From Carnegiea gigantea (taxonomy: Eukaryota > Streptophyta > Magnoliopsida > Caryophyllales > Cactaceae): a stretch of 64,000 nucleotides of DNA. The notes under the pieces were generated by a model. That model did no database searches and had not been told where the DNA came from. It saw only the letters and a list, made by a program, of their open reading frames with translations. Position 1 is the stretch's first letter, and every line of letters starts with the position of its first letter. Shown here piece by piece: positions 1 to 10,896 of the stretch. The stretch covers positions 182,501 to 246,500 of the forward strand of contig JAKOGI010001246.1 of the NCBI GenBank assembly GCA_029747015.1, written 5' to 3'. Position numbers and translations under genes: made by a program.

Positions 1-1865
1 GTCACAGTCCCAGGACTAACACAAGAGAAATCATCTCAACTCATTGCTTTGCTTCAGAATGTTCAAGCCACCAAGTCTGGACACAACACATCTTATCAAG
101 GTTCTGATTATTCTGCCCCATCAACAGTATTCACCAGTTTTGCAGGTATTGGTACCACTGATCACGCACAAAATCTATGTCTTTTGTCCTCGGTAGCTGA
201 TTAGAAGAATATATGGATTGTTGATACTGGAGCTAGTGACCATATGTATCACAATAAAGATCTTTTTACTGATCTCACTAGTCCTTTCAAGCCTATTGTT
301 GTCACTTTACCTAATGGCAAGAGTGTCCCAGTAACTCAATCTGGAACAATCATTTTTAGCAACACTCTATCATTACATGGAGTTCTTTACCTACCTAGTT
401 TTAAAAACAATCTATTGTTAGTGAGCAAACTATGCAATCGTGATGGATGTTTCATGGTTTTCACACCCAAATGTTGCCTTATGCAGGCCCCTTCAGTGAA
501 GAGGCCTTAGGTTCTTGGTGAACACTTTGGTGGTCTTTACTTGCTACAGTCAAGCCATGAGATCAATAAAATTGGTGTTGATGCTAGTTGTTGTTCTAAG
601 AATATCTTCCTAAGAAATCAGATAAATGCATACACTGCTAGCAGTTCCTCAGATGATGATATTCTCTGGCATGCCAGACTAGGGCATTTACCTTATGGCA
701 AATTACTAAGTTTGGGCCTGTTTCCTACTCAATGTTCTGCTAATGTAATAAGACAATGCCCGGTTTGTTCTAAGGCCAGACAGCATAGGTTGCCATTTCC
801 CTATAGTCAAATTCATTCTACACACTGTTTTGAGCTTATCCATATTGATTTATGGGGTCCATATCATATTCAAACTTACAATGGTTACAAATATTTTTTG
901 ACTATAGTTGATGGTTATAGCAGAACTACTTGGACTCATCTTTTAACAGTCAAAAGCAATGCTTTGCCTCTTATTAGAGCTTTTGTAAAGATGGCTTCTA
1001 CTCATTTTAATGCAAAAGTACAGACCATCAGATTAGACAATGCACTTAAACTTGGTCTCAGCAAAGAAGCAACAGAGTATTCTATGACTAAAGGGATTCT
1101 TCACCAAAAAAGTTGTGTGGGAACACCTCAGCAGAATGGGGTGGTTGAGAGAAAGCACAAACATCTGCTTGAGACTTCTAGAGCTCTATTATTTCACTCT
1201 AATCTGCCTATCAAGTATTAGGGTAAGTGTGTGTTAACTGCTACCAATCTTATTAATAGATTCCCCTCCAAAGTTCTTAAGGGTTTGAGTCCCTTTCATG
1301 TGCTATTTGGTAAGAAACCAACTTATGATCACCTCAAAGTATTTGGAAGCTTTTGCTATGCTTCCACCATGAAATCTGGCAAAGACAAGTTTCAAGCCAG
1401 GGCTGTTCCATGTGTTTTTTCTGCGATATCCTTTTGGTCAAAAAGCTTACAAGGTTCTAAACCTTGAAACACATCAAGTCTTTACTTCTGGAGATATGGT
1501 CTTCCATGAGAAGACACTACCTTACAAGTGCATTTTAGCTACAGATAATTCTACCATTTTCCCTAATTTCAGTTCTCATGAATATCATGAGCATGAGCCT
1601 TTTTCCCACACTAATACAGAGCAGCTCCAAGATGTCTCTACTAATTCTCCTCTTAATTCCCACTTGTCCCCTCTAGAAACTCACAATTCTCAACATACAT
1701 CCACTTTTCCACCAACTAGAAGGTCTCATAGACCTCACAAGACCCCTACTTACCTTTCAGATTATGTATGCAGCAATGTGTTAACAAACGATCACAGTTT
1801 TCAGCACTCCTACTGCCCTAATACAGTGACTTCTATCTACTCTAATGTCACTGCAGTTTACCCAG
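1..1865 (+). pseudogene. copia gag tail, aspartic protease and integrase, broken
   Basis: Frame 1 reads from base 1 through in-frame TAG stops at 202-204, 508-510 and 1219-1221. The protease shows the copia active-site pattern DTGASDHM near 223-246. The GAG-pre-integrase zinc region carries HARLGHL near 670 and CPVCSKARQH near 757-786. The integrase core shows the first catalytic Asp in HIDLWGP (about 841) and the Glu in QQNGVVERKH (about 1132). The second Asp lies in RLDNA, where the family normally has SDN, so the site is already altered. Near 1412 the frame shifts by one base into a stretch with YPFGQKAYKVL and VFHEKTLPY, the usual copia integrase C-terminal text, followed by a Ser/Pro/His-rich linker. 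The element is clearly non-functional as it stands. Confidence 0.93.
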
Positions 1866-1869
1866 ATAG

Positions 1870-3439
1870 TTGTCAATACAGCCTCCTACTTTACTCCAAC
1901 ATTTGGAGTCTCATCAGGAACCTACTTCCTATGAAGAAGCATCCACAAGCCCTAAATGGCAGGAAGGCATGGCAAAGGAATTTGAGGCTCTTCAAGATAA
2001 TAACACATGGGAGTTAGTTCCCCTACCTGTAGGCAAGAAACCCATAAGCTGTAAGTGGATATACAAGATTAAGTACAAGGCAGATGGAAGTCTTGAGAGA
2101 TGCAAGGCCAGGCTTGTTATAAGGGGTTTTACACAGAAGGAAGGCATAGATTATACAGAGACCTTCTCTCCTATGTTTAAGATGACCACAATTAGGAGCC
2201 TCCTTGCTACTGCAGTCAAAAAGCATTGGCCCCTTTACCAAATAGATGTTAATAATGCATTTTTACATGGGAATCTACATGAAGACATTTACATAAAACC
2301 CCCACAAGGTCTAAATGTTGTTGGAAATATTGTCTGCAAACTGAAGAAGTTTTTGTATGGGCTTAAACAAGCCTCTAGACAATGGTGTGCTAAACTGTCT
2401 GATACTTTGAGGGACATTGGATTCCAGCACTCCAAAAATGACTATTCCTTATTTTGCAAACAGCAGAATCAGTCCATTGTTATTGTGGCTGTCTATGTGG
2501 ATGACATAGTTGTGACTGGAAATGATCCTAAGGAAATCACAGATTTGAATACCTTTCTCAACAATAAGTTCAAAATCAAGGATTTGGGTGAACTCAACTA
2601 TTTCCTAGGTATGGAAGTCATTAAGGCTTCTAATGGCAAGATCCTTACTCAAAGAAAATTTGCATTGGATCTCTTGAAAGAGTTTCAGTGTGTGTCACTT
2701 GCCCTTTGGGTCCACTATTTAAAGAGCCTTCCAATACAGAAAGCCTGGTTGATGCTACGAGTTACAGGAAACTAGTAGGCAAACTCAACTACCTCATAAA
2801 CACTAGGCCAGATCTTGCATTCTCAGTTCAATATCTCAGTCAGTTTCTACAAGCGCCAACTACATCTCATTCGACAGCAGCCTTACATGTTCTAAGATAT
2901 ATCAAGAAGGAGCCTGCTCAAGGTTTATTTTTCAATAATAAGGCTGATTACAAGCTAGAGGCTTTTCATAATGCTGACTGGGCTCAATGCCCTTGTACTC
3001 GAAGATCTATCAGTGGCTACTTCATAATGATGGGAGGCAGTCCTATTTCCTGAAAATCCAAGAAATAGCCCACTGTGGCCCCCTCCTCTGCTGAAGCTGA
3101 ATATAGATCAATGAGGGCTGTCACTGCTGAATTATCTTGGTTAACAAGATTACTTTCTAAACTCCAAGTTCCATCCATTATACCTATTCCTATCTAGAGT
3201 AATAGCCAGGCAACCATCTATATTGCTAAAAATTTAGTTTTTCATAAACGCACCAAACACATTGAATTAGACTGTCATTTTGTTCGTGAAAAACTCCACG
3301 AAGGCTTAATTTCCTTATCCTACACCAAGACCACAGACCAGCTTGCTGACCTCCTCACTAAGCCTTTTCCTGCTCCCAACATCATCCCTTACTTGGCAAG
3401 TTGGGAGTGTCCTCTATACACCCTCCAACTTGAGGGGGG
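1870..3439 (+). pseudogene. copia reverse transcriptase and RNase H, broken
   Basis: After another frameshift near 1865 the RVT_2-type RT begins. Visible motifs are WELVPLPVGKKPISCKWIYK near 2010, KARLVIRGFTQKEGIDYTET, DVNNAFLHG, and the catalytic YVDD box in AVYVDDIVVTG near 2490-2520. A further frameshift near 2688 leads to the RNase H part: RKLVGKLNYLINTRPDLAFS, then FHNADWAQCP, where the usual first Asp of the SDADWA motif is Asn, then SSAEAEYRSM and KHIELDCHFVR. A TGA lies at 3051-3053 and more stops follow. The frame runs into the polypurine tract, as is usual for copia. Confidence 0.93.
3430..3439 (+). other. polypurine tract of the copia element
   Basis: TTGAGGGGGG lies immediately 5' of the TGTTAG that opens the 3' LTR. 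This is the expected place for the primer of plus-strand DNA synthesis and fixes the orientation as plus. Confidence 0.8.
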
Positions 3440-3442
3440 TGT

Positions 3443-3444
<2 letters not shown>

Positions 3445-3479
<35 letters not shown>
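3445..3479 (+). repeat. (GA)n microsatellite in the copia LTR
   Basis: About 17 uninterrupted GA units sit right after the LTR start. In GA-tract LTRs this segment lies upstream of the TATA box in the U3 region. Confidence 0.95.
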
Positions 3480-3481
<2 letters not shown>

Positions 3482-3589
3482 AGTTAGCTCTGTAATAGAA
3501 AGAGAAAGTTAGTTAGTTAGTTTTTTCATGTCAGCACTAATTGTTAGAGTTTGTTAGAACAATTTGTTATTCTTCTACATAGAGAGCTG

Positions 3590-3600
3590 TATATATAAAT
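3590..3600 (+). promoter_or_regulatory. LTR TATA box
   Basis: TATATAAAT follows GAGAGCTG within the copia LTR, in the position of a U3 promoter. Inference from motif and position only. Confidence 0.5.
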
Positions 3601-3839
3601 GGCCTCTGTTAGATTGTAATAATCATCGTGCTCAATACAATGAATACAGAGATGTTCTTCTTTCTTGATTCTTTCTCTCGTTCACCTCCCTCACAGATTC
3701 AAGGTCTACATGTTAACATAAAGTATGAGATTAGTGGCAATATAAGTAGCACAAATATCATCACACATAACTTTGAGAGGCTCACAAATAATAATTCTTA
3801 ATTCAATTGGAAGATAGCACACGCAAAGAATATTTGTAG

Positions 3840-3840
<1 letters not shown>

Positions 3841-3916
<76 letters not shown>
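3841..3916. repeat. (TA)n microsatellite
   Basis: About 38 TA units without interruption. It is one of four long TA runs in the window. Confidence 0.97.
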
Positions 3917-3921
<5 letters not shown>

Positions 3922-4375
3922 ATTCCTAATTCAGCGAAGAGATAACACATCCAAAGAGCCTCTATAACTGTAAGAGTAGCTACTCTGTGTTCGACTTTTG
4001 TAGAAGATTTTGATGTGGTTGACTATTTTTTGGAGCACCGATATACCAGATTAGGACATTGGAAAATGACATAACCAGTGGTAGATTGAAAGCTATTGAG
4101 ACAGCGTACCTAGTAGTTTACATCAAAGTCACCACCATAAAAAAATTTTAGTCTCATTTAAGGAAGACCCCTTGATTTGTTGTTCCCTGCAAACACTAAA
4201 AATTACACTCCATAGCAAGAAGGTTAGTGGTACGAGGAGCATGCATAAATTCATATACTAGATTAATTGCATAGGAAATATCTAGCCTAGTCATTGTCAA
4301 GTACGACAATGCCTGTACCATACTGCGATATTATGAGTAGCATCGGGACATAATTCCCAATCCAATTAATGACAA
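3917..4375. other. unassigned noncoding stretch
   Basis: No reading frame or family signature is visible between the TA microsatellite and the Helitron start. Confidence 0.5.
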
Positions 4376-4620
4376 TCTATCTATCTATCTATCTAACTAT
4401 ACTTAAAATTGAGTGATCACATAATATTTAGACACTTCGCAATCACTCATTGGATATAAGTATTTTATCTTTTTTCTTTTTCAAAATATTGATTAAGGCA
4501 TTAATTAAGACTTATTAGCAAAAGTGATTGGATCAAATTAATGTAGGCATTGAACTTATAGGTTTAATTTTGTATTTGGAAAGTGCTTAAAATTACAAGC
4601 CCATTTTTGTATTTCGAGTT

Positions 4621-5003
4621 TTCTTTTTTTTCAAAAAATAAGAATTGGTATCTTCTTAAAACATGTACATATTCTATATTCATAATCTTGATATTATAAA
4701 TATAGAAAATGGTAAGATCGTGGGTCAAGAATATTACGAATATTATTTTAAAAAATTATGATTTCAATTAATTATTTTATCATAGTTTCATTAATATATA
4801 TTTATAAATATTTAGTTCGCCCAAAAAAATGGTTTAAATTTTAGTCTTCATGTTAGTTTTCGAAAATGGGAAAAATAACTATTAGCTCTTTGATTCTTTT
4901 TAACGTTTTGAAGATATTAATTGATGACACTTTAATTTTTTAAATCAAACTCTTGTAACTATCAATATTTATAACTGTGGCTTCTTCTTTTAACCTATTT
5001 TGC
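4621..5003 (+). repeat. internal direct repeat of the Helitron, copy 1
   Basis: This block recurs at a constant offset of about 693 bp (copy 2 at about 5314-5705). Shared landmarks include CTTGATATTATAAA / CTTAATATCATAAA, AAATCAAACTCTTGTA / AAATCAAACTTTTGTA and GGCTTCTTCTT. The copies are clearly diverged, so the duplication is old. Confidence 0.75.
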
Positions 5004-5313
5004 ATGGATTAGTTCCAATATTTCAACTTTTCTCCCTGCATAAAAAGAAAGCCTTACAAAAATATGTTTTAAGAGTAATAGGCCAAGTTCGTGCTAACAT
5101 CCATAATTGGTGGAGAAAGGTTGTTTTCATAAAATATTTTTATTTTATATTTTATACTTATATTATTTTTTCAAAGGAATTTATTACTCTTATTATGTTT
5201 TAAGTGTTGGATAATTTATCGATTTAATACTATTATCATTGGGGTACATAAAAAATAACTAGATGGTTGTTGAGTTATTGGAAAAGTTATTAAGACGACA
5301 AGTTTAGTTTCTG

Positions 5314-5705
5314 TCTCCCTTTTTTTTTTTTATAGGAATGAGATCTTTTTAGAACCTCACACAAATCTTGCATTCATGATCTTAATATCATAAAAATAAA
5401 AATGATAAAACCATAGATTAGGAATATATAAATACCATTTTTTAGAAATAGGATTGAAAATAACTATTTTATTATAGTCCATAATATACATTTACAAACA
5501 TTTTCGATTGCCAAAGAAAAGGTTTTAGTGTTAGTCATAATCGTAATATTAATTAAGAATATGCATAATGACTACAAACTCTTTGATTCTGCTTAGCATT
5601 TCGATGATATTAATTGATGATTTTGAATTTTTTTAAATCAAACTTTTGTACCTAATGGATATTTGTAATTGAGGCTTCTTCTTTAACTTATTATGCATGC
5701 ATGAA
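5314..5705 (+). repeat. internal direct repeat of the Helitron, copy 2
   Basis: Diverged second copy of the block at about 4621-5003, separated by about 310 bp of spacer. Confidence 0.75.
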
Positions 5706-6162
5706 TCCATTTTTTTAATAATACTTCGTAACTAAGAGATATTTTAATTTTTTAATGAATGATACTCTAATTAATAGCAATAACAAAGGAATGTCATTTA
5801 GTAAATATGCAGTAATTCCAGAATAATTAGAATGAAAGCAAGTAGTATTCCAAGATTTAGTATAAATCGATGGGATTGCTACATCCATAATTAAACAAAA
5901 AATGGATTCACTAAATATTTTGAATAATTACAAATAAGTACAATTAAAATTACTTTTTTGTAAATTAGATTGAACAACATCATGGATTTAACTATATACA
6001 CTTTAGTTATTTACAAAAAAAAAATTGAACTTCTAGACTATATTTATCAAAATATTAATTTATTTTGGAAGACATGAGCAAGAGTTTTGCCCAACAATAT
6101 ACTTATTATAAATATGTTGATTTATCACATGGAGATTTGTTTAACAAGAAAATTATAATAAT

Positions 6163-6177
6163 CCATGCGAAGCATGG
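6163..6177 (+). other. Helitron 3' terminal hairpin
   Basis: Perfect 6-bp stem CCATGC/GCATGG with a GAA loop, 8 bases before the terminal CTAG. In Helitrons this hairpin acts as the end signal for rolling-circle transposition. Confidence 0.85.
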
Positions 6178-6189
6178 GCCTAACACTAG

Positions 6190-7745
6190 TCTAGTCTTAT
6201 AAGGAAGTGGCATGCAAACATGTTTAAGTTTTTGGAGATTAAGCTTGAGCAGGTCTTGAACACATTTGTGCTAAGAGGGAAAGACACTATCAGGAAACAC
6301 AGTCTTTACCCCTAGAAAACAGTAAAGATCCCTAAGATCTTTCATATGAAATTGTGATGCACTTCTGAGTCCTTAGAAGAAGAAGGACAAAGAAGGGATC
6401 GTAGTTGAGAAGGGGGGAGAGAGAGTGACGTGAATTGATTGAAACCAACAACGAAAGATAGTAAACTAAGGATCTTGGATAAAGATACCATCACCAAGAT
6501 GCTTAGAGCTCAACTTCTAGATCAAATGAGATAAGATATCACCATTCAAATGATCAAGAAAGCCTCTTGAACACCACTCTAGAGAGCAAAGCTAGAGATA
6601 AGCAAGAGAGAGATGCATGCAAGGGAGATAACGCTCAACCTTACTTTGAAAACTCACAACTTCATTGATTTACTCAAACCACACAGCTGGGTTTTTATAG
6701 GAAAACCCAAGACTCTAAAAATTCAGCTAACAAATGAGGTACATTGCAATTGGACCCTAGGGAAAACGAAATGATAAGAAAGGAAAAACGGAAAGACAAG
6801 AAATTAAAACAAGCAACTAAAACAATGACTCTTCAAGAACCCAAGCCATTAGGTCTTCCTCCCTTTAATGTAGAAACCTTCCAAATACTCCAAGCAGGCG
6901 CTAGCATCTCTGGAAATGCTGAAAGTTGAGCATTTAGAACCGTAGGGAAAAAGAATCATGCATTTAATCACATGCATTTAATGCATACGTTACAACTAGC
7001 AGCAGGGTCAACTTCTCTGAGCCATAACTTCGTGGGTACTGGTCCAAATTGGACAAAATAGGTATCCTTGGAACGCTCAAGAAGTCTAGTTTCTAATGGA
7101 ACAAGTTTCATTGGATTTAGACCTGCCGAGTGAAAGATATGGGCCAAAACATCCAAGCTGCCAGAACTGTAACTGAAAAGTCCAGCAGAATCAAATGCTT
7201 CCTTTAAGCATAATTGCTCACTTCCTTAGGCTGATTTATCCATTTGGGCCTCAAGATAACTTACTAAGGCTTCCAAAAACTATAACTTCAGCTCCCAAGT
7301 GAATTTATGGGCCATGAAAACATTACTCCAAAACCGAGTATATTCTGGACCATCCTGACAGTTTTGATAGCTGGGCTTAGAAGGCTGATTTGAACGGGCG
7401 AACGACGTCCAAACGACCTGATTCTTGATTTATTGGAAAGCTTATTTTTGGAACTAAAAGAACAAGGTGAAAATAAGGGCTTAAGTTACCCATTGATTGG
7501 GCAACTAAGGTTAGAAATTTACTACTTGTGCTGAATAAAAGGGGGCAGTAGCTCACTTAGTCTTCTAGTTGATTTCTCATGACTTTGAGGATCTCTCGGT
7601 ATTTCGTTAGACTTGGGAAACTCTTGGGCTTAACCATCATCATGATCCTCCATGTGTACATCATGCTTACTCCCCAAAGAAAATATCTTTTAAAAATGGC
7701 ATTTTAAAGTTCAAGTAAAACTCCATAAAGTGCCTTTTACCATGA
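6190..7745 (-). other. unassigned; possible decayed LTR read on the minus strand
   Basis: No coding signature. On the minus strand CTATAAAAACCC (about 6691-6704) is followed by long C/T-rich leader-like text down to about 6400, an arrangement often seen in the promoter half of a plant LTR. No TG/CA boundaries or partner copy could be fixed, so a solo LTR is only a guess. Confidence 0.25.
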
Positions 7746-7748
7746 AAT

Positions 7749-8324
7749 TCAAACAATGGAGAAGAAAAAAGATCTTGCCAAACTTGGATTTGAAATGAAG
7801 TCACCCCCAAAGGGATTTGATGAACAAGGTTGTATGTAATGCCCTATGAGATATGCATCAAATTGGGTAGATAGTAAGCAAATGAGATAATGTAGAAGGG
7901 CAAGAGAGCTTCCTGTGAATATAATATCATACAAATGTAGAAGAAGGATAAGAAAAATAGTGGATGTGCAAAAAATATAGAAAAGTAAATGCGATTACAA
8001 GTGAAGCCCAAAGAGAGTAAAAAAACTGCTAAACTTATGAGGCTTGTTTTAGAACCATGAAGAGACTGATTGGACATACTGTCATGATGGCTAAAACTGG
8101 GATGAACAAAACCCTATGGTTAGGTCACATAAACGTCCTCAGTGAGCTCATCATGCAAAAACCCATTTTTAAGGTCAAGCTATGAAGTGAAAACCATGAC
8201 TAATAGCCAAGGAAAGAATGTCACAGATAATGTCAGGCTTTCCAACTAGACTAAAGGTGTGATGATAATCCAGTCCTACAAGCTTATCAAAATCCATAAC
8301 AACCATTAAGCTTTTCCATGCTCT
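7749..8324 (-). pseudogene. copia reverse transcriptase fragment
   Basis: On the minus strand, 8080-8320 reads GLDYHHTFSLVGKP, LSLAISHGFHF and LKNGFLHDELTEDVY with stops. This matches the copia RT text around the first catalytic Asp (usually LDVKNAFLHG), here with Asn-Gly in place of Asn-Ala. 7749-7934 reads DIIFTGSSLALLHYLICLLS and SNPFGGDFIS, the region following the YVDD box, with the first part of the box lost. The part between is scrambled by frameshifts. Downstream RNase H was not recognised. Confidence 0.8.
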
Positions 8325-8516
8325 GGGTTCCATTCGGATAATATTTATTATGATAAAAACACTTATATGTTTTGAAGTTCATATTATTGTGATAAGGAAT
8401 TAAATGTCAAGTATCATTTTGGGTTCCATTCGGATAATATTTATTATGATAAAAACACTTATATGTTTTGAAGTTCATATTATTGCGATAAGGAATTAAA
8501 TGTCAAGTATCATTTT
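8325..8516. repeat. 96-bp tandem duplication (two copies)
   Basis: 8325-8420 and 8421-8516 are the same 96-bp unit beginning GGGTTCCATTCGG. I find one internal difference (ATTGTGATAAGG against ATTGCGATAAGG). It lies just upstream, in the coding sense, of the copia RT fragment and is much younger than the surrounding decay. Confidence 0.95.
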
Positions 8517-8879
8517 AGACAAGTGCATTAAATTTTATTTTGCCATGGCTTATTTCCATTGAACATTTTTTTGATGCTTGAGTATAAGTGAGGTTAAAAT
8601 TTTCACGTTCTCATGCATGGAGGGATAGGACAATCCTAGGTTCAGAATGACTCGTATTGTACCAAGTTTACATAGGATTTCAATGTGCAAGAGTAATAGG
8701 AGTGGGCAACTGCAGGGATGGTGCAGGCTCCAAGCATAGGCAACGACAAGGTGATTGGGCAGCTGATAATGAGGATGGGGGGCTAGTGCACTATAGTGAG
8801 GCCTGGTGGAGGATAGGAAGTCAGCAAAAGGACTAAGCATCCGCTTAAATTAGGCGAGGGTAAACTAGGTCGGGGTCAT

Positions 8880-9595
8880 GGGCCTGACACTAATGAGGCA
8901 GGAAATATGTTGTACACAAACACCAGAGAGGTTGGGATGGGGTAGATGGTGCAGATGACGGAGGAATCAAAGTGGCAGAATGGCGATTAGACAATGCAAA
9001 ACTGGAGGTGACCAAAAGGTCAATAGGGCAAATATGCAATGTATGCCACTCAGGCAGAGTTAAAGTAAGATAAGAGAACACATCTTCATAGAATAAATTA
9101 TGTCGACTTATATGAATGCAACCACTGATAGGATCAAGACATTGGTAACCCTTATGTTAGGATGTATAGCTAAGAAACACCCACAATTTGGAATAAGGTT
9201 CAAGCTTGTGGATGAGATTGAGCAAAGTGGGAAAACACTCACAACCAAAAACCTTTAGAAATTAGTAATAAGAATTTTCAGGAAAAAGTGTTTCAAAAGG
9301 GATATGGTTATCCAAAATAGGGGTAAGCAAGCGATTGATCACATGTGTAGCTGCATAAGTAGCATCAACACAAAATTAACATGGCATCCTTGCTTATAGA
9401 AACAGTGTGCGAGCAATTTCAATAACAAGCCTATGTTTTCTTTTAATGACCCTGTTTTGTTCAGCTATACAAGGAAAGATTTTTGAAAAATAATGTCATT
9501 ACAAATAAACTGATCTTTTAAGGGCTCAATATCAAATTTGCGACCCCTATCACTTAGAAAATTTTGATTCACTTTTGTAAAAGGTTTACAATATG

Positions 9596-9661
<66 letters not shown>

Positions 9662-10110
9662 GCACATTAGATTTATTTTTCATAGGATAAATCTATGTAT
9701 ATCAAGTGTAGTCATTCATGATATTCATAACCTAAATTTGATAAAACAAGTGACTGCAAAAGATCAAGTGTATTAAATATAACGGTGTACTATAACAATG
9801 CTCCACATTAGTAAGGGTAACTGATGGGCTTTACCTAACTACACGTAGCACACCTACTAGAAAACTCAAACTCTATAGAAATAAATTATTTATGCTTTAA
9901 ATAATCTAATTAAAATCCTTGACCCACAATGTCCTGATTTACTATACCAGATTTCAATAGGGGTATGAAGGGATGCAAGGGTAATAGCTAGGTGAAGTGG
10001 TATGCTGGATTGTGTAGACTCCATTTTAACTAGAACCCTTCAAGATTGTTGTTCCCGTTGCCTTGTCCTTTATATGCACAAAAGAATCATCAACAGTTAA
10101 CAACACAGTT
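8880..10110 (-). pseudogene. copia GAG-pre-integrase and integrase fragment
   Basis: Minus strand 10110-9790 shows VDDSFVHIKDKATGTTILKG, then GHCGSRILIRLFK and C..C..GKAHQLP, the degenerate HH-CC zinc region. Minus strand 9575-8880 shows LSDRGRKF (normally SDNG.EF), the catalytic-Glu region in which the Glu of ERKH is Lys (KRKHRLVIEIARTL), then ATYAATHVINRLLTPI, FLKVFGCECFPTL, LEPYSKLWVFLSYTS and HKGYQCLDPISG. The last segments are standard for copia integrases. Several stops and a (TA)n run at 9599-9658 break the gene. Confidence 0.88.
9599..9658. repeat. (TA)n microsatellite
   Basis: About 29 TA units inside the decayed copia integrase region. Confidence 0.97.
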
Positions 10111-10199
10111 ATTAACATAACTGTCTATTAGATAATAAATTGCACTGCAACTTACAAACATGGAAAATAATTTTTTAAAAGCAAAGGAGTGGCAGTAGA

Positions 10200-10434
10200 A
10201 ATCTTTAATACTACATCGCTAACGTGAGAAATTGGCAAGTTAGAACCATTGCCAACAATAACACTAGTTGTACCATTTTGAAGGAGTTTATTGACCAAAA
10301 TACCATCAGAGTGTGTCATATGATTTGAGGATCCAGAATCTGGGTATTATATGGCATCATTAGCCTTATCAAATTAAAGAGAGTCAAGGGCATGAGGTGT
10401 TGGATTAAAGCATAATTGGTTGACAGCTAGAGGG
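10200..10434 (-). pseudogene. copia aspartic protease fragment
   Basis: Minus strand near 10350 reads YPDSGSSNHMTHSDGILV followed by GTTSVIVGNGSNLPISHV. DSGSSNHMT is the copia protease active-site pattern and GNG...I.HV the following conserved text. It is cut on its gag side by the gypsy element at 10440. Confidence 0.82.
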
Positions 10435-10439
10435 GGGAC
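10435..10439. repeat. target site duplication GGGAC (left)
   Basis: GGGAC precedes the TG end of the gypsy element at 10440 and recurs after the CA end at 20177-20181. A perfect 5-bp TSD around a 9.7-kb interval supports one insertion event. Confidence 0.85.
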
Positions 10440-10895
10440 TGTAAATACAAATTTCAAACCTAAAATACATTAAATAGGAATTTTGGTATAAGATTAATTC
10501 TTTGTATCCATTTGTATATGGGTACAATCTCTATTGAATACAATAAGAGTAATCCTCTTATTCAATCTCTTTTGAATGAGTTTGAATGAATTTAACCTTA
10601 AGAGAGGGCCTTAGAGATTTAATCTCAATCAAGATCAATGCTTGGTCTTCGAGGAAAGATGGCATGCACGCTTGTTATCTTCCTTCAAAGAGTGAATGTT
10701 TGAGTGTTGGTGATTTCTTTCAATTTTCCAAACTTGAATCAAGAGAGGGTTGGAGTCTATTTATAGGAAAACTCCTCCCTCCCTCTTGAAAGTCAAGATG
10801 GGCTTTGACTTCACTTTGATCCTTCAATCAGGCCTCATCTTGGATCGATTTGACATAGGAGTCATTTACTTTGACTTTGACTTTGACTTTAACTT
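10440..10895 (-). repeat. gypsy 3' LTR, truncated
   Basis: It aligns with 13590-13863 plus 19638 onward: TGTATATGGGTACAATCTCT, CTTGTTATCTTCCTTCAAAG and TTATAGGAAAAC occur in both. The match stops in the CTTTGACTTTGACTTT stretch near 10895, where RT sequence begins. So the first 300-odd bp of this LTR (in element sense) are gone. A minus-strand TATAAATAG lies at about 10758-10766. Confidence 0.88.
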
Positions 10896-10896
10896 G

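Larger units (their letters stand above)
1..3718 (+). mobile_element. Ty1/copia LTR retrotransposon, 3' part, degenerate
   Basis: The window opens inside the gag-pol region of a plus-strand copia element. The order protease, GAG-pre-integrase, integrase, RT, RNase H is the copia order; gypsy has integrase last. The coding part is followed by a polypurine tract at 3430-3439 and a 3' LTR at 3440-3718. The 5' LTR and most of gag lie upstream of the window. Reading needs at least three frame changes and crosses several stops, so this copy is not autonomous. Confidence 0.93.
3440..3718 (+). repeat. copia 3' LTR
   Basis: It starts TGTTAGAG directly after the polypurine tract and ends GTTAACA, so it has TG...CA ends and a length of about 279 bp, short as usual for copia. 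It holds a GA dinucleotide run, AGTT repeats, a TATA box (TATATAAA, about 3592-3599) and a T-rich stretch downstream. The matching 5' LTR is outside the window, so the 3' boundary rests on the CA end only. Confidence 0.78.
4376..6189 (+). mobile_element. non-autonomous Helitron
   Basis: The 5' end is TC after an A (A at 4375, TCTATCTATC from 4376), leading into ATACTTAAAATTGAG, a common plant Helitron 5' text. The 3' end has a 6-bp stem hairpin CCATGC-GAA-GCATGG (6163-6177), then 8 bases, then CTAG (6186-6189) followed by T. Insertion between A and T, the TC start, the hairpin a short distance from the end, and CTRR are the defining Helitron features. The inside is AT-rich with no Rep/helicase frame, so it would depend on a helper. 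A second CTAG at 6191-6194 leaves a 5-base uncertainty at the 3' end. Confidence 0.85.

Noticed and set aside
7844..8077. Minus-strand frame resembling a small membrane protein
   Set aside because: Hydrophobic composition comes from AT-rich DNA; the interval is the scrambled part of the copia RT fragment.
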